64,000 nucleotides of DNA, from contig QANY01008720.1 of assembly GCA_003255025.1 (NCBI GenBank), forward strand, positions 1,948,605 to 2,012,604, given 5' to 3'. Source of the DNA: Datisca glomerata (lineage: Eukaryota; Streptophyta; Magnoliopsida; Cucurbitales; Datiscaceae). The stretch's first letter is position 1, and each line of letters begins with the position of its first letter. Positions 1-12,124 of this stretch are shown here, piece after piece. The position numbers and the translations under genes were made by a program. Below the pieces are notes generated by a model. It was not told where the DNA came from, made no database searches, and saw nothing but the letters and a program-made list of their open reading frames with translations.

Positions 1-1499
1 ATTGCCATCATGTTGTATTATTACCTACTAGTGTGAGTTTTACCTCAAGTCTCTTTTGCATTGTTTCTAGTTCCTTAAGATAATTGTTGAATTTTTTTTG
101 AATGACTAGGTGGAGCTTCAATTCCATGGTAGTGTTGGTACAATAGTTTTTATAGACATTAACGTGGTAAACTAAGAAGGGTGTCGTATCTTTTAAGAAT
201 TATACAAGTATTGATTCTTCTTAGGCATTCCATTTTAACTATTACCATGTGTATCGGATTAGTGGCATGGATGGAAAATGGTACATCTGATAAGTCTATA
301 CACACTTTTTATATACTAGTCTACAATTCTATGGTTTTGAAATAATTTGATTTCCTCTATCAGCCTAGTTGATATTACTCAAGTATATTGTATGGATTAT
401 TGCACCTACAAGAGAACTCTTGGATTGAACTAAATGTTGTTGGAATTTTTTGTATACCTCTATGCAAAGGTATTCAAGCTTAGATGGACCTAGTAAACAT
501 CAAAAGTGTCTATTGAAACTTAAAATTCAAGGTTACAGGTAAGGCATTGAACTTGTCGTTAGTTATTGTTGCTATAAATGAGGTTGTATTATATATTTGT
601 TCCATTGGCATTCAGACCAGAAATAAATAGGCTTACTCTTCAATTGAACTCGAATGAGTTTTTAGTTTCTTTTCTAAGAAAAATATATAATGTGAAGTTT
701 GTTGGCCTACATTTTTCTTGATCATAAGTTCATGAAAGAAACATTTTGGTTTCTTTTGCACCAAGGTCACCCAACTGTAATTTGTTGGTTCTCATGTCTC
801 ATATTTGCCTTAGTTTTTGTTTGCTTACAGAACCTAGTAATTTGGTTATACTCTCTTGGTTTTTGTTGTATTCAGATAGTTTTTTACTGAAGGATGGTTG
901 TGTTAACATGTGGAATGGCCTATTTGTGTAAGTTATGGAGTCATTACTGGGTACTTGGTTGCTATAGCAGCATTATATGTGTTTCAACTAGCGCATGGTG
1001 GACTGTAGCATGTTAAAAGAGACTGATAGACGAGTAGTAAGTTTTTATTTGCTTTTAGCTGTCTATGATTCTTAAAAGTTAGTTGGATTTTCATTTCACA
1101 TTTGAATTTCCCCACAGGTTGACCACACATTCATTTTTCCCAGTTTTAAGAGAGTTCAATGAGATGGAGAGGATCCAAGATATATGATTACAACGTACGA
1201 GCAACGTACGAGAGACACATTACAACAAAACATGTTTTCTAGCCATGTTTATGTATTTATTGATAATACATATAAATTTGTTTAAATGATGGATTCCTAT
1301 TACAAATAAGTGATATTTTTATTATAGTTCAATATAAGAGACTCATTGCAACTTGGAATGAAATTATGTGTTTTTAGAGTGTTTAGAAGGGGTTTGTAAT
1401 GAAAACAATATTCGTATGTAGTGATATTAATGAAAAGTTGTTTATTTAAAGGAGAATCTGAATTAAATTTTTCAATGGGCTGACGAGTTTATTATTTTA
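1..1499. other. Intergenic DNA, no gene recognised
   Basis: AT-rich sequence with only short open frames of about 60 codons that lack recognisable domains. I saw no exon homology, no RNA gene and no transposon end. It may be ordinary intergenic or intron-like plant DNA next to the retrotransposon that follows. Confidence 0.5.
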
Positions 1500-1525
1500 T
1501 TAAGATTTACTTATGAGACTAGTAC

Positions 1526-1941
1526 GTGAAATGACTAAGTGTGTGAAAATAACCAAGTAGATGAAACTGGCTAAGTGTGTGAAAATGATCAAGTATATGA
1601 AAATGAAAAAATGTGTAAAAATGATCAAGTATATGAAAATGACCAAGTGTGTGAAAATGGTCAAGTGTATGGAAAGATGGCTAAGTGTGTAATTCATACT
1701 AATTCAATCTAATTTCAAATATGGCTAAGTGTGTAAAAATGACTAAGTGTGTAAGAATGACTAAGTGTGTAAAAATGACTAAGTGTAGCAAAACAACTAC
1801 ATGAAAATGTGTGAAAATGACTAAGTGTGTGAATATATAATTCCTCGACTCTGATAAAGTATGCAAAAATTTCTAAATGTAGAAATGACCCAATGTGTGA
1901 AAATGGCTAAGTGTGTGAAAATGACTAAATGTATGAAAATA
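1526..1941. repeat. 18-bp minisatellite abutting a retrotransposon LTR
   Basis: About 20 imperfect copies of an 18-bp unit, close to AAATGACTAAGTGTGTGA, are broken by short non-repeat stretches near 1710 and 1830. Because 18 is a multiple of three, the minus strand reads as a repetitive six-residue peptide; that open frame is an artefact of the repeat. The array runs without a gap into sequence matching the Sirevirus LTR at 1942. It appears to have taken the place of the first 28 bases of that LTR. Confidence 0.85.
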
Positions 1942-3150
1942 TTTTGATGATAACAAAACATTGACGTTGCTAATAAATTTGATCAAGTTTGCAAAGGCCA
2001 TTGAAAATTTACCACAAGACATTCCAATTGAAGTCATGAAAATATTTATTTTCATAGGAGCTCATAAAGCATGAAGATTGAAGATCATGAAGATATCTAC
2101 TTTCATGTAATTTTTATTAGGAGCTTACTCATTTTACTTGCCTTTATAAAAGCTCAATTTTTTTAAGGATGTCAATCCTTAAATTAAGTCTCCATACATA
2201 AAAAGCCTAAACACCAAAAATCATATCTCTCTTGCACAATAGACAAAATATATGAGATGGAGATAATGACAAAGCAAAACAAAGAGAGATGAAGCTTACC
2301 CAAATAGTTTTTGACTATATTGTGTTATTTTGGGTAGGAGTTTTCCATACCTTTTTGGTCAAGGATTTTTTGTCCTTCTTATTAAGGATGGAGTGTCCTT
2401 TCCTTTATCTATATTCAAAATTTGAAATTTTCCCTTCTAAACCCTAACCTCCATCTCCTTTATAAATACACCCCATTTCTATTCTCAAAACACTAATTCA
2501 TAGCCAAGAGACTTGCTTTTAAAACTCTCTCAATACTTTACTAAATCTCTCTTAATATTTTGAGTTTTATACTTGCAAATTTCTTGAGTGAGCAATATTT
2601 TTTTTTGTGAGCTTAGATTGGAGATTCTACTCTTTTGAGAGAGTTATTCTAAGGAGTCACTTAATCTCGTAACACATAGCCTTATGAGGCTTAGTTGGCA
2701 CCCATAAAGCCAATTGAGTTTGCAAGGTTTAATCTTCACCCTTAAGAAGATCGTGGGATTAAAAATCTTCAAGGGGGGCCTTGGAGCATGAACATAGGAA
2801 TGGGATTTCCTGAACCACATAAAAATATAGTGTGTCTATCTTCTTCTCCTTCTTCTCTTTTTATTTTGTGCTATTTATTTTTCACACTTAATTTTCACAA
2901 TTTAATTTCCGCACTTTAAGTTTCCGTAATTATTTTATTTGCTTTCTTTATATTTTTGCATTTATATTATAGTAAGCATTATTTACATCAATACTTTTAT
3001 CTATTACTTATTTATCTTTTCAAGAGTTAAACTTGTGGAACATTGAAGTTCATTCTTGAACATTCATTTTTCACTTGAGTGCAAAATTTTTTTAATTTTA
3101 ACACGATCACGTAATTCACCCTCCTCTTGTGTTGTCATATCGATCCTACA
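1942..3150 (+). repeat. 5' LTR of the Sirevirus-like element (5' end lost)
   Basis: It aligns with 8088-9274 from the shared TTTTGATGATAACAAA onward and ends in TACA two bases before the primer-binding site. The first 28 bases of the right LTR have no match here. A TATA-like CTTTATAAATACACC at about 2458 is shared with the right LTR and is the likely promoter. The two LTRs differ by many substitutions and by indels of roughly 25-40 bp, so the insertion is old. Confidence 0.9.
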
Positions 3151-3152
3151 AT

Positions 3153-3164
3153 TGGTATCAGAGC
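3153..3164 (+). other. Primer-binding site (initiator tRNA-Met)
   Basis: TGGTATCAGAGC lies two bases inside the 5' LTR end. It is the usual complement of the plant initiator methionine tRNA 3' end that primes minus-strand DNA synthesis in copia elements. Confidence 0.93.
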
Positions 3165-3202
3165 TCGGGTACTCTATACATAAGACTTAATCATCTTGAG
3201 TT

Positions 3203-4547
3203 ATGGCATCCTTGAGTGATTCTTTCATTGAAGGTCAATCTACTACTAGACCTCCATTTTTCAATGGCAATTATTATACTTATTGGAAAGCGAGAATGAG
3301 GATTTATATTCAACTGATTGACTATGACTCATGGAATTTTATTGAAAATGGTGCTCACATTCCATTAAAATATTATGGATCGTAAAATATTGCAAATCAA
3401 GTAGTGAATGGAACGATGATGATATAAATATTTTTTTTTAAATGTTAAGGCTATGAATGTTTTGTGCTCTTGATAAAAATGAATTTAATAGAATTTATAC
3501 ATGTGAATCAGCTAAATCTATATGACACATGTTAGAAGTCACACATGAAGGTACAAATCAAGTTAAAGAATCTAAAATTAGCAAGCTTGTTCATAGTTAT
3601 GAATTATTTAAAATGAAGCATGACGAATTCGCACGTGATATGTTTACTCGTTTCATCGATATTATTAATGGCTTGAAATCTCTTGGTAAGACTTATTCTA
3701 ATGTTGAAATGGTGAGAAAAATTTTTAGGTGTCTACCAAAGAATTGGGAGGCCAAGGTGACCGTCATCCAAGAAGCCAAAGATCTCAACACACTTTCTCT
3801 TGAAGAACTTATTGGCTCATTGATGACGCATGAAATGAGGCTAAATGAAAATAACAAAGAAGATACATCAAAGAAGAAACACTAAAATCAACAATTGAAC
3901 AATCTGACAGTAAGAAGGATGACTATGATGAGAAAGATGAAATAACCCTACTCACTAGGCGATTCAAAAAATTCTTAAATAGAAGGAAAAATGCTCTAAG
4001 AAAAAATGATAAGAAGATACCTCGTGACACACTCACGGGCTATGAGTGTAAAAAGCCCAGACACATAAAATCTGATTGTCCAAATCTAAGTAATGCCCCA
4101 AAGAAGTTCAAAAGAAGAGCATTCAAGGTAACTTGGGATGAGACTGATGATAGCGACTCCAAAGGCGAAGAAGAAGAAGTTCCAAACATGTATTTCATGG
4201 CACTGGAAGATGAGGTAAGTTCTTCTAAGCTAACTTTAAATGATAAACCTAGTTATGAAGAACTTGAAAATGCTTTTTTGAAGAGCTTTATAGTGAGTTT
4301 GAAAAACTTCGCTTAAAGAACAAAATTATGAAAAATGGTTTCAAAACTTCAAGAAGAAAATGAGTCTTTGAAAAATGAGAATTTGAAAATCAAAGCAACC
4401 TTACATGTTTTGCATCGAGACCTTGTTCAAAGCCAAAATAAAGACAATGATTTAAATTCAACCATTTTTAAATTTACAAATGGAAGAAACCATCTTGACA
4501 AACTTCTTGGTAAGAAAAGGAATGCGTCCAATAAAAGAGGATTATGA
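3203..4547 (+). pseudogene. Sirevirus-type gag, broken
   Basis: The frame opens with MASLSDSF and a segment around NGNYYTYWKARM, typical of copia gag N-termini. It stops at about 3383, then resumes in another frame at 3529-3885 with the Sirevirus-like block around ELFKMKHDEF and LIGSLMTHEM. A nucleocapsid zinc knuckle lies near 4035-4080, but its first cysteine is replaced: it reads GYECKKPRHIKSDC, where the family has CYEC. A charged, coiled-coil-like stretch follows at 4335-4547. The product would normally form the virus-like particle and bind the element RNA. The frameshifts and lost cysteine argue that it no longer works. Confidence 0.88.
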
Positions 4548-4797
4548 TATCAACCTTTTCAAAACCAAAAATATCACAAAGATACTTTTTATAAAACCAA
4601 CACAATAGCCTCCTATCATTTGTCACTATTGTGGGGTTTAAGGTCAAAAAAATTATTCATGCTTTCATAAAAAGAAATCTCTTTTCCATGAAAGAAATGA
4701 ATGGATTCTCTACAACACTAACCCTCAAGGACCCAAAAAGATTTGGGTACCAAAAGTTAACTTTTAAATTTTTATGTTATAGGTACCATTAAAGAAG

Positions 4798-7700
4798 AAA
4801 GATAAATGGTATCTTGATAGTGGATGCTCGAGACATATGACCGGTGATGAATCAAAACTTACTCAAATTTGTCAAAAGAAATGACATGTCACCTTTGGAG
4901 ATAATAAAAAAGGCAAAATCATTAGTATTGGCTCCATAAGTAATGACGCTTCTCATGCTATAGATAAAATTCTACTTGTAGATGGTCTAAAACATAATTT
5001 ACTTAGCATAAGTCAACTTTGTGAAAAAAAAACTATAGAGTAATTTTGAAAAGGATTTTTTTCTAATTATAGATAATGTGTCAAATAAAATTTTATTTGT
5101 TGGACAAAGGGACCAAAATGTCTACACTATTAATCTAAGTGATTTCCAAAATTTCAATGAATTTTTTTCTAGTTTTTGACAATGATAGTTGGCTATGGCA
5201 TAGAAGATTTGGGCATGCTAACATGGATTTATGTTCAAAACTATCAAATAGTTATTTAGTAAAAGGTCTTCCAAAAATAAATTTTGTGAAAGATAAAATT
5301 TGTGATGCATGTCAAATGGGTAAACAAGTTAAGAGCTCTTTCAAATCAAAACATATGGTGTCAACCACTAGACCATTGCAATTACTACACATTGACCTAT
5401 TTGACCCTTCAAAAATTGCAAGTCTTGGGAGTAAACACCATGCATTTATCATAGTTAATGATTTTTCAAGATATACTTGGGTTTTATTTCTTAAAAATAA
5501 GGATGAAACTTTTAAAGTATTTACAAAGTTTTGCAAACTAGTTCAAAATGAAAAAAGGTTTTACAATTTCAAAAATTAGAATTGATCATGGTGGAGATTT
5601 TGAAAATAGAAACTTCAAAACTTTTTGCGATGAAAATGGTTTTTCACATGAGCTTTCTACTCCTAGAACTCCACAACAAAATGGTGTTGTTGAGAGGAAA
5701 AATCGGTCCCTACAAGAAATGGCAAGAACAATGATAAATAAGAATGGCTTACCTAAGTATTTATTGGCCGAAGCCGGTTAATACATCTTGCGACATTATG
5801 AATCGTGTTTCACTTATACCTATTTTAAACAAAACCCCTTATGAACTTTGGAAAAACAAAATTCCTAATATTAGTTATTTTAAAGTTTTGGGGTGTAAAT
5901 GTTTTATTTTAAATAATAAGAACAACCTTAGTAAGTTCGATTCTAAAACTGACTTAGGAATCTTTTTAGGATATTCCACATCTGGCAAAGAATATAGAGT
6001 TTATAATAGAAGAACATTAGTTGTGGAAGAATCCATGCATGTTGTCTTTGATGAATTTATTCCCTCTAACATCTTTTATGATCAAGATGATGAAATTATA
6101 AGAAATGTAGAAGGCGTTAATATCAATACTAATGAAAGATCAAGTCACTCTCCATAAGAAAATGTCGAAGTAAAAGATTACAACCAACTTCCAAAAGAAT
6201 GGAAGTTTGTAAGAGATCATCCAAAGGAGCTCTTAGTGGGAGACATATCAAAAGGGGTAGAGATCCGCTATACGCTTCATAGTATTGGTAACATTGCTTT
6301 TATTTCTCAACTTGATCCTAAATCATTTATAGAGGTCGAAAAAGATGAATATTGGATAGTTTTTATGCAAGAAGAACTTAATCAATTTGAAAGAAGTACT
6401 GTATGGGAACTTGTGTCTAGACCCTCTAAGCACTCGGTAATTGGTACTAAGTGGGTGTTTAGAAATAAGGTAGAGGAAAATGGTATTGTTACTAGAAATA
6501 CAGCTAGATTAGTGACGCAAGGATATAATCAAGAATAAGGTATAGATTATGATGAAACTTTTCGCTCCCGTTGCTAGACTTGAGTCAATAAGAATGCTAT
6601 TAGCCTTTACATGTTTCAAAGATTTTGTTTTATATCAAACCGATGTCAAGAGTGCCTTTTTAAATGAATACATCATGAAGGAAGTTTATATAGAACAACT
6701 TCCCAGTTTTCAAAGTTTCAATTTTTCAAATCACGTGTATAACTTAAAAAATCTCTCTATGGACTAAAAAACAAGCTCCTAGAGCTTGGTACAAAAGGTT
6801 AAGTAAATTTCTTATTGATGATGGATTTAACATGGGTAAAATAGATAACACCCTCTTCATAAAATCAAAAAGCAATGATATCTTAATTGTCCAAATATAT
6901 GTAGATGATATAATTTTTTGTGTCATTAACGAATCTTTGTGTAAGAATTTTGCAAGCTCTATGAGCAAGGAGTTTGAAATGAGCATGACGGGATAATTGA
7001 ACTTCTTCCTTGGACTACAAATTAAGCAAATGAAGGATGAGATCTTTATAAACCAAGAAAAATACACCAAGGATTTTCTCAAGAAGTTTGGTATGGAAAA
7101 TGTGAAAGCTAGTAATACTTCTATGAGTACCACGGCAAAGCTAGACAAAGATAAGAAAGGTAAAGACGTCGATATAAAGAAATGTCGAGGTATGGTTGGA
7201 TCTCTAGTTTACTTAACTGCTAGTATACTCAATATCATGTTTAGTGCATGTTTATGTGCTCGTTTTTAAACTAGTCCCAAAGAATCACATTTACAAACTA
7301 TTAAAAGAATTTTTAAGTATTTACTTGGAACAACTAAATTTGGAATTTGGTATCCAAAATGTGATAATCTTGATTTAATTGGGTATTCTGATTCGGATTT
7401 TGCTGGGAGTTTAACCGATAGAAAAAGTACGAGTGGTACATGCTAATTTTTAAGACACTCACTTGTTTCTTGGTTTAGCAAAAAGTAAAATTCAGTAGCA
7501 CTATCAACCGCTGAAGCCGAATATATTTCTGCCGGTAGTTGTTATGCTCAAATTTTACGGATGAAGCAAACTCTAAAAGATTTTGATTTAGTTTTTGAAA
7601 ATGTTCCTATTAGATGTGATAATACCAGGGCAATTAATGTATCCAAAAAACCTATTTTTCATTCACGTACTAAGCATATAGATCTTAGACATCATTTTAT

Positions 7701-7830
7701 TCGAGATCATGTGCAAAAAGGGGATATTTCACTAGAGTTTGTAAATACTACAAATCAACTTGCAGATATTTTCACAAAACCATTAATGTTGAAAGGTTTT
7801 GTAAAAATAGGCTTGCTTTGGGAATTTTAG
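4798..7830 (+). pseudogene. Copia pol (protease-integrase-RT-RNase H), broken
   Basis: Aspartic protease motif LDSGCSRHMTG has its DSGC at 4816-4827. A GAG-pre-integrase segment with LWHRRFGHAN lies near 5195. The integrase core covers about 5380-5780 with HIDLF, the DHGGDF block and TPQQNGVVERKN, so the catalytic acidic residues are visible. Reverse transcriptase runs from about 6340, with TKWVFRNK and the active-site YVDD at 6898-6909. RNase H covers about 7375-7830, with DSDFAG, STAEAEYIS and a closing QLADIFTKPL. In-frame stops near 6537, 6994, 7267 and 7444 and several frame changes show a dead copy. Domain order is that of Ty1/copia. Confidence 0.93.
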
Positions 7831-8044
7831 ATATTAGTTATATTTTTTTTTACGTACCATGTCAAGATAAAAGTATTTTTCCTCATTATTATTAGTTTAT
7901 TCTTTTTTATGATAATAAAAGGAGAGAAAATAGAATGTGCTTAAGAGTTATGTTTTTATCTTGATGGGTAAGCATATATTTAGGGGGAGTAAATTAAATT
8001 TATTTGATTAAAATACATTTTTTGTCTCAGTGGTTTGTCATCAT

Positions 8045-8059
8045 AAAAAAGGGGGAGAT
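8045..8059 (+). other. Polypurine tract of the Sirevirus-like element
   Basis: AAAAAAGGGGGAGAT lies directly against the 3' LTR and would prime plus-strand synthesis. Two further purine tracts lie at 7917-7930 and about 7980-7993 in the same gap. Multiple tracts of this kind are described for Sireviruses. Confidence 0.85.
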
Positions 8060-9274
8060 TGTTAGCCTTATATCTCTATGAGATAACTTTTGATGATAAC
8101 AAAATATTGGCATTGCTAATAAATTTAATCAAGTTTGCAGAGGGCATTGAAAAAATTACCACAAGACATTCTAATTAAAGATCATGAAAATATTTATTTT
8201 CATAGGAGCCCATAAAGCACGAAGATATCTACTTTCATGTAAATTTTATTAAGAACTTACTCATTTTATTTACTTTTATTAAAACTCAATTTATTTAAGG
8301 ATGCCAATCCTTAAATTAAGTCTCCATCTATAAAAAGGAGAAACACCAAAAACCATATCTCTCTTGCACAATAGACAAAATATATGAGATGGAGATAATG
8401 ACAAACCACAAACAAAGTAAGTTTCAATTTCAAGTAGATAAAGAGATATGGAGCTTACCCAAATAGTTTTTGACCATATTGTGTTATTTTGGGTAGGAGT
8501 TTTCCTTGCCTTTTTGGTCAAGGATTTTTTGTCCTTATTAAGGATGGAGTGTCATTTCTTTTGTCTATATTCAAAATTTTAAATTTTCCCTCCTAAACCC
8601 TAACATCCATCTCCTCTATAAATACACCCCATTTTTATTGACAAAACACTAATTCATAGCCAAGAGACTGCTCTTAAAACTCTCCCAATACTCTCCTAAA
8701 TCTCTCTTAATATTTTGAGCTTTATACTCATAAATTTCTTGAGTGAGCAATATTTTTTTTGTGAGTTTAGATTAGAGATTCTACTCTTTTGAGAGAGTTA
8801 TTCTAAGGAGTCACTAAATCTCTAAATACATAGTCTTGTGAGGTTTAGTTGGCACCCATAAAGCCAATTATGTTTGTAAGGTTTGGTCTTCATCCTTAAG
8901 AAGATCGTGGGATTAAAATATCGAAGGGGGCCTTGGAGCATGGAAGTAGGGATAGGATTCTCCTTCTCTTGTTATTTTGTGCTATTTACTTTCCGCACTT
9001 CAATTTCTCGCACTTAATTTTTGCAATTTTATTTCCGCACTTTAAGTTTTCATAATTATTTTATTTGCTTGCTTTATATTTTTGCATTTATATTATCGCA
9101 AGCATTATTTACTTCGCACTTTTATCTATTACTAATTTATCTTTTCAAGTGTTAAACTCGTGGAACATTGAAGTTCATTCTTGAACATTCATTTTCCACT
9201 TGAGTGCAAAAAGTTTTAATTTGAACATGATCACCCAATTCACCTCGCTCTTTGGTTGTCATATCGATTCTACA
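8060..9274 (+). repeat. 3' LTR of the Sirevirus-like element
   Basis: This complete 1215-bp LTR begins TGTTAGCC and ends CTACA. It matches 1942-3150. It keeps a TATA-like CTCTATAAATACACC near 8615. Relative to the left LTR it has an insertion of about 27 bp near 8415 and a deletion of about 40 bp near 8960. Confidence 0.9.
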
Positions 9275-9732
9275 CAAGTTTCACTGGGTTGGACCTCGTG
9301 CTGACTACACCAATTTCTAGCTAGGTGAAACTGAGAAAGGTTCACATTCGTGATTTTAAACAGGAGCTAGATTTACGTCATTCGAGCATTGGAGTTCTAG
9401 AGTTTGTGAGTTTTCATGTTCGCTGCCTATGATCTTTTAAGGTTATTCTTTTGGTATTTTATGCAGTTTTCATTTGAAATTGGTGTATTTTTTTGGGTTG
9501 ATACACTCTATAAGTTTTGAAGAGGAGAAAGTTTGATCGGCTCAAGTCGTTGGGGGTTTCTATTTTTTTTGTTATAGACTTCTGCATAATCATACTTGAT
9601 TGTTTACTTCCTTATTGACAATGTATGTGTAGATTCAAACTAGTTATCTGTGTTTTTTACAGATTAACCACCAAGTTAATAGGATTTAATGTTTGTCTTA
9701 TATGATAAGTTTTTTTCTTTTTTTCTTCCAAG
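9275..9732. other. Flank between the 3' LTR and the AP-3 mu relic
   Basis: No open frame or transposon end recognised. It may hold decayed upstream sequence of the AP-3 mu gene that follows, but I could not identify that gene's first exon. Confidence 0.4.
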
Positions 9733-10410
9733 TTGTTTGTGAGGGGCTCACCTTCTTAGCATGCTCCCAAGTTGAAATGCCACATTTGATGAGCATTGAG
9801 GTAATCATTTTCGCTATACAATGCAGCCAATAAACCCAATTTGAAATAATATTTAATTCGTTGATCTTTAGTTCCTGTGCAAGATAGTTGATGTCCTCAC
9901 CGATTATCTTGGAGAGTCGAATGAAGATTTGGTCAAGGATAACTTTTGTAATTGTTTACGAGGTACTTCTTTCTAAATAAAATTCTCATGCTGATGTTAC
10001 AAGTCGCTATAATCATTTTCTTTGTTGGTATGTGGATGTTGTTTATATGATTAAGACATGTTGATAATGTAAAGTACTGAAAACATTATATTCATTTGCT
10101 TGAGGCATTATTACCAATTTGTGACTCTACATTTCTTTTGTATAATCAGATAATGGAATAGAGATGCTTAGCATGTTATCATGTTCTTGAACTTGCTTGG
10201 AAGAGTACATATTTAGTCAAAAGTAGCCATTGGCATCCACCTTCCCCTCAGTTTCCACCTTGTCATATTTAGGGATTACATTGTGTGCTCCTTTTTGCTT
10301 AAACCAGAGATAACATGTTTGCTAACATCCTAAGAGAGATGATAGCTCCACCAAATATTGTCAGCAAAGTCTTGAGTGTTGTGACTGGTAACAGTTCTAA
10401 ATGAGTGATG
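9733..10410 (+). pseudogene. AP3M: AP-3 complex mu subunit, exon relics
   Basis: Three pieces read as consecutive parts of the plant AP-3 mu (medium) adaptin, the cargo-binding subunit of the coat that sorts vacuolar proteins. At 9733-9800 one exon encodes GLTFLACSQVEMPHLMSIE and ends at a GT donor. At 9872-9962 another encodes VDVLTDYLGESNEDLVKDNF, followed by an extra T that shifts the frame, and ends at a GT donor. At 10324-10410 the frame NILREMIAPPNIVSKVLSVV is clear and then breaks. The expected segment between the last two pieces is missing, as are the first exon and the C-terminal half. Retained intron boundaries suggest a decayed genomic copy and not a retrocopy. Confidence 0.8.
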
Positions 10411-12039
10411 ATAGACCAATCCCATTCTTTGCCCATTTAATCATTACTCAAATCTAGTTTCCCGAATTTTGGGTTAGAAAATTAGAGATTGAATTTTGGT
10501 ATGATTCTATAATGTTTTCTTCACCTTTTTATGACTTTGATCGTTTTGGATGGCCGAGGCAGAGGATAGGATTAAAAGGGAGAATCCAAGGCAAATGTGT
10601 GTGGCATAGGGAGCTTTTAGGAATTGTTCCTTTTTGGGGGCTATGCAAATTTCTTTATTTTTCCTATTTTTTATGTGTCACAAGAAAGTTTTAGGCTTAT
10701 GCATGAACCTTGGGTTCGATATAAGGAGGAAGCATATGAGGAAGAGAGGAGATAGTATTTAGAAGAACAATGCAGCTACCAAAGAAGAAGCTTTGTCATG
10801 TAGATCCAATTAAGAAGTGACACATTGTTACATGGACTCAATAGGTGCTCTATTTTTTTACTTAAATAATTTCTTGATTTTTTTTCAAAATTAATTTTCC
10901 CTCTTTTGTGAATCTTGGGAGTGTTTTCTGATATGGCTATTTGAATTTCAGGATAATGATATATTGAGAGAGCAGATTGCTTGTTCTAATTTGAGTACTA
11001 GTTTTTTAGTTGATGTTCTTACTAAAGATAATGTTTTCAGTTGTACTTTATGAGCTGGGGTAGCCAGTAGTTAACTTTTTCTCTTTATATGAGTTAACCC
11101 ATATTCTCCCACGTATCCTATCAGTTTGCATGTTGTGAAACTGTATTTTTTTAGTTGTTCTCCTATTGATTCTTGATAAATAATGTAAAGTGAGACATAT
11201 ATTTATATTTCTTAACCGCATTCTTTATAAAATTATGCAAAGCATGTTGGTCTAAGTGAGAGACTCCCAGATTAAGATAGTCTTTGGAACCTTCATGATA
11301 AAAAATCATGCACAAATGATACTTCTGTTCTCTTTAATTTTTCTTTTTATTTACGTCTACCGAAAATCAAAAATTTTCTTTTTATTTATGACTGACATCA
11401 TATTTATGTTCATAATTAGAAGATAATTATTTTATTATTGGGTTTATTTTAAGCTAAATTAATCTGTCTATAAGTAACTGAAAGTTCATGTTCTATTGAA
11501 CTTGGCAGCTGGAAATCTAAGTTCCAAAGCATGTCACTATGAAATGGTTATATAGGAAATATATGATGGGCATTTCTGCTCTTTCCTGTAACAAAAGGTC
11601 TTCAATTCTATCTCTAGTTGGACTAATATCAAAGTCTAGTGCGTAGTATCACATCGTGCTTGGCCATGTTTCTAATACTCTTTTCACTTATCATTCGGTT
11701 GTTTTTGCTATCTACTGGGAAATTACAGATCAAATGGCCGAGGTACTCATTATTATAGTACTCTTTAGCTTTAATAACATGCTAAGTATAACTACCTCTA
11801 GAGAGGGGCATTACGAAAGTAGACCCTACTGAGGAGGTAACGTCAGATAAGGATGACAATCTTTCTGACATGTTAAGATATCATCTTAGTCCTTTCAAAC
11901 TACATGCCTCAACAATATTTCAGGTCTAGTGTGCATATATCTAGGCCTTGTCTCGAGACATAATGGTAGTGAAAGGGGATATAAAAGGTGAGTTACGCAT
12001 GTACACTACTAATAACAATAGAGTAAAAGAACTAATTAC
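10411..12039. other. Non-coding stretch, nothing recognised
   Basis: AT-rich DNA with short open frames at most about 60 codons long and no domain I know. It could contain further decayed introns of the AP-3 mu gene upstream of it, but I found no later exons. Confidence 0.4.
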
Positions 12040-12124
12040 CTGTTTGATCCTGAGCTTGGACAAGAACTAAAAGAGTAAGGCTTCCGACAAGAAAAACAAA
12101 GACTAAACCTTTGTGCGCGCCCAT
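12040..12124 (-). pseudogene. Orphan first exon of a malectin-LRR receptor kinase
   Basis: Read on the minus strand from ATG at 12124, the exon encodes a signal peptide, MGAHKGLVFVFLVGSLTLLV, followed by LVQAQDQT. It ends at a GT donor in the same place as exon 1 of the two complete genes at 33,048 and 49,579. No malectin, LRR or kinase exon follows on its downstream (left) side. The reading frame and splice site are still good, and a family-type promoter lies upstream, so a short aberrant transcript is possible. It is best read as the 5' remnant of a lost tandem copy. Confidence 0.85.

Larger units (their letters stand above)
1942..9274 (+). mobile_element. Ty1/copia element, Sirevirus-like, degenerate
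   Basis: Order on the plus strand is 5' LTR, tRNA-Met primer-binding site, gag, protease, integrase, reverse transcriptase, RNase H, polypurine tract, 3' LTR, which is the copia order. The gag resembles the SIRE/Opie (Sirevirus) type. Several AGGGGGAG-like purine tracts lie between pol and the 3' LTR, a trait known from Sireviruses. There is no env-like gene: only about 230 bp separate pol from the 3' LTR. Many stops and frameshifts make it non-autonomous. A target-site duplication cannot be confirmed because the 5' end of the left LTR is missing. Confidence 0.9.

Noticed and set aside
1500..1697. Minus-strand open frame with repeated hydrophobic residues, looking like a membrane protein
   Set aside because: It is the translation of the 18-bp repeat; the periodicity of six residues comes from the repeat unit.
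1500..1940. Array considered as a CRISPR-like repeat
   Set aside because: There are no unique spacers of constant length, the units are head-to-tail 18-mers, and the genome is a plant.
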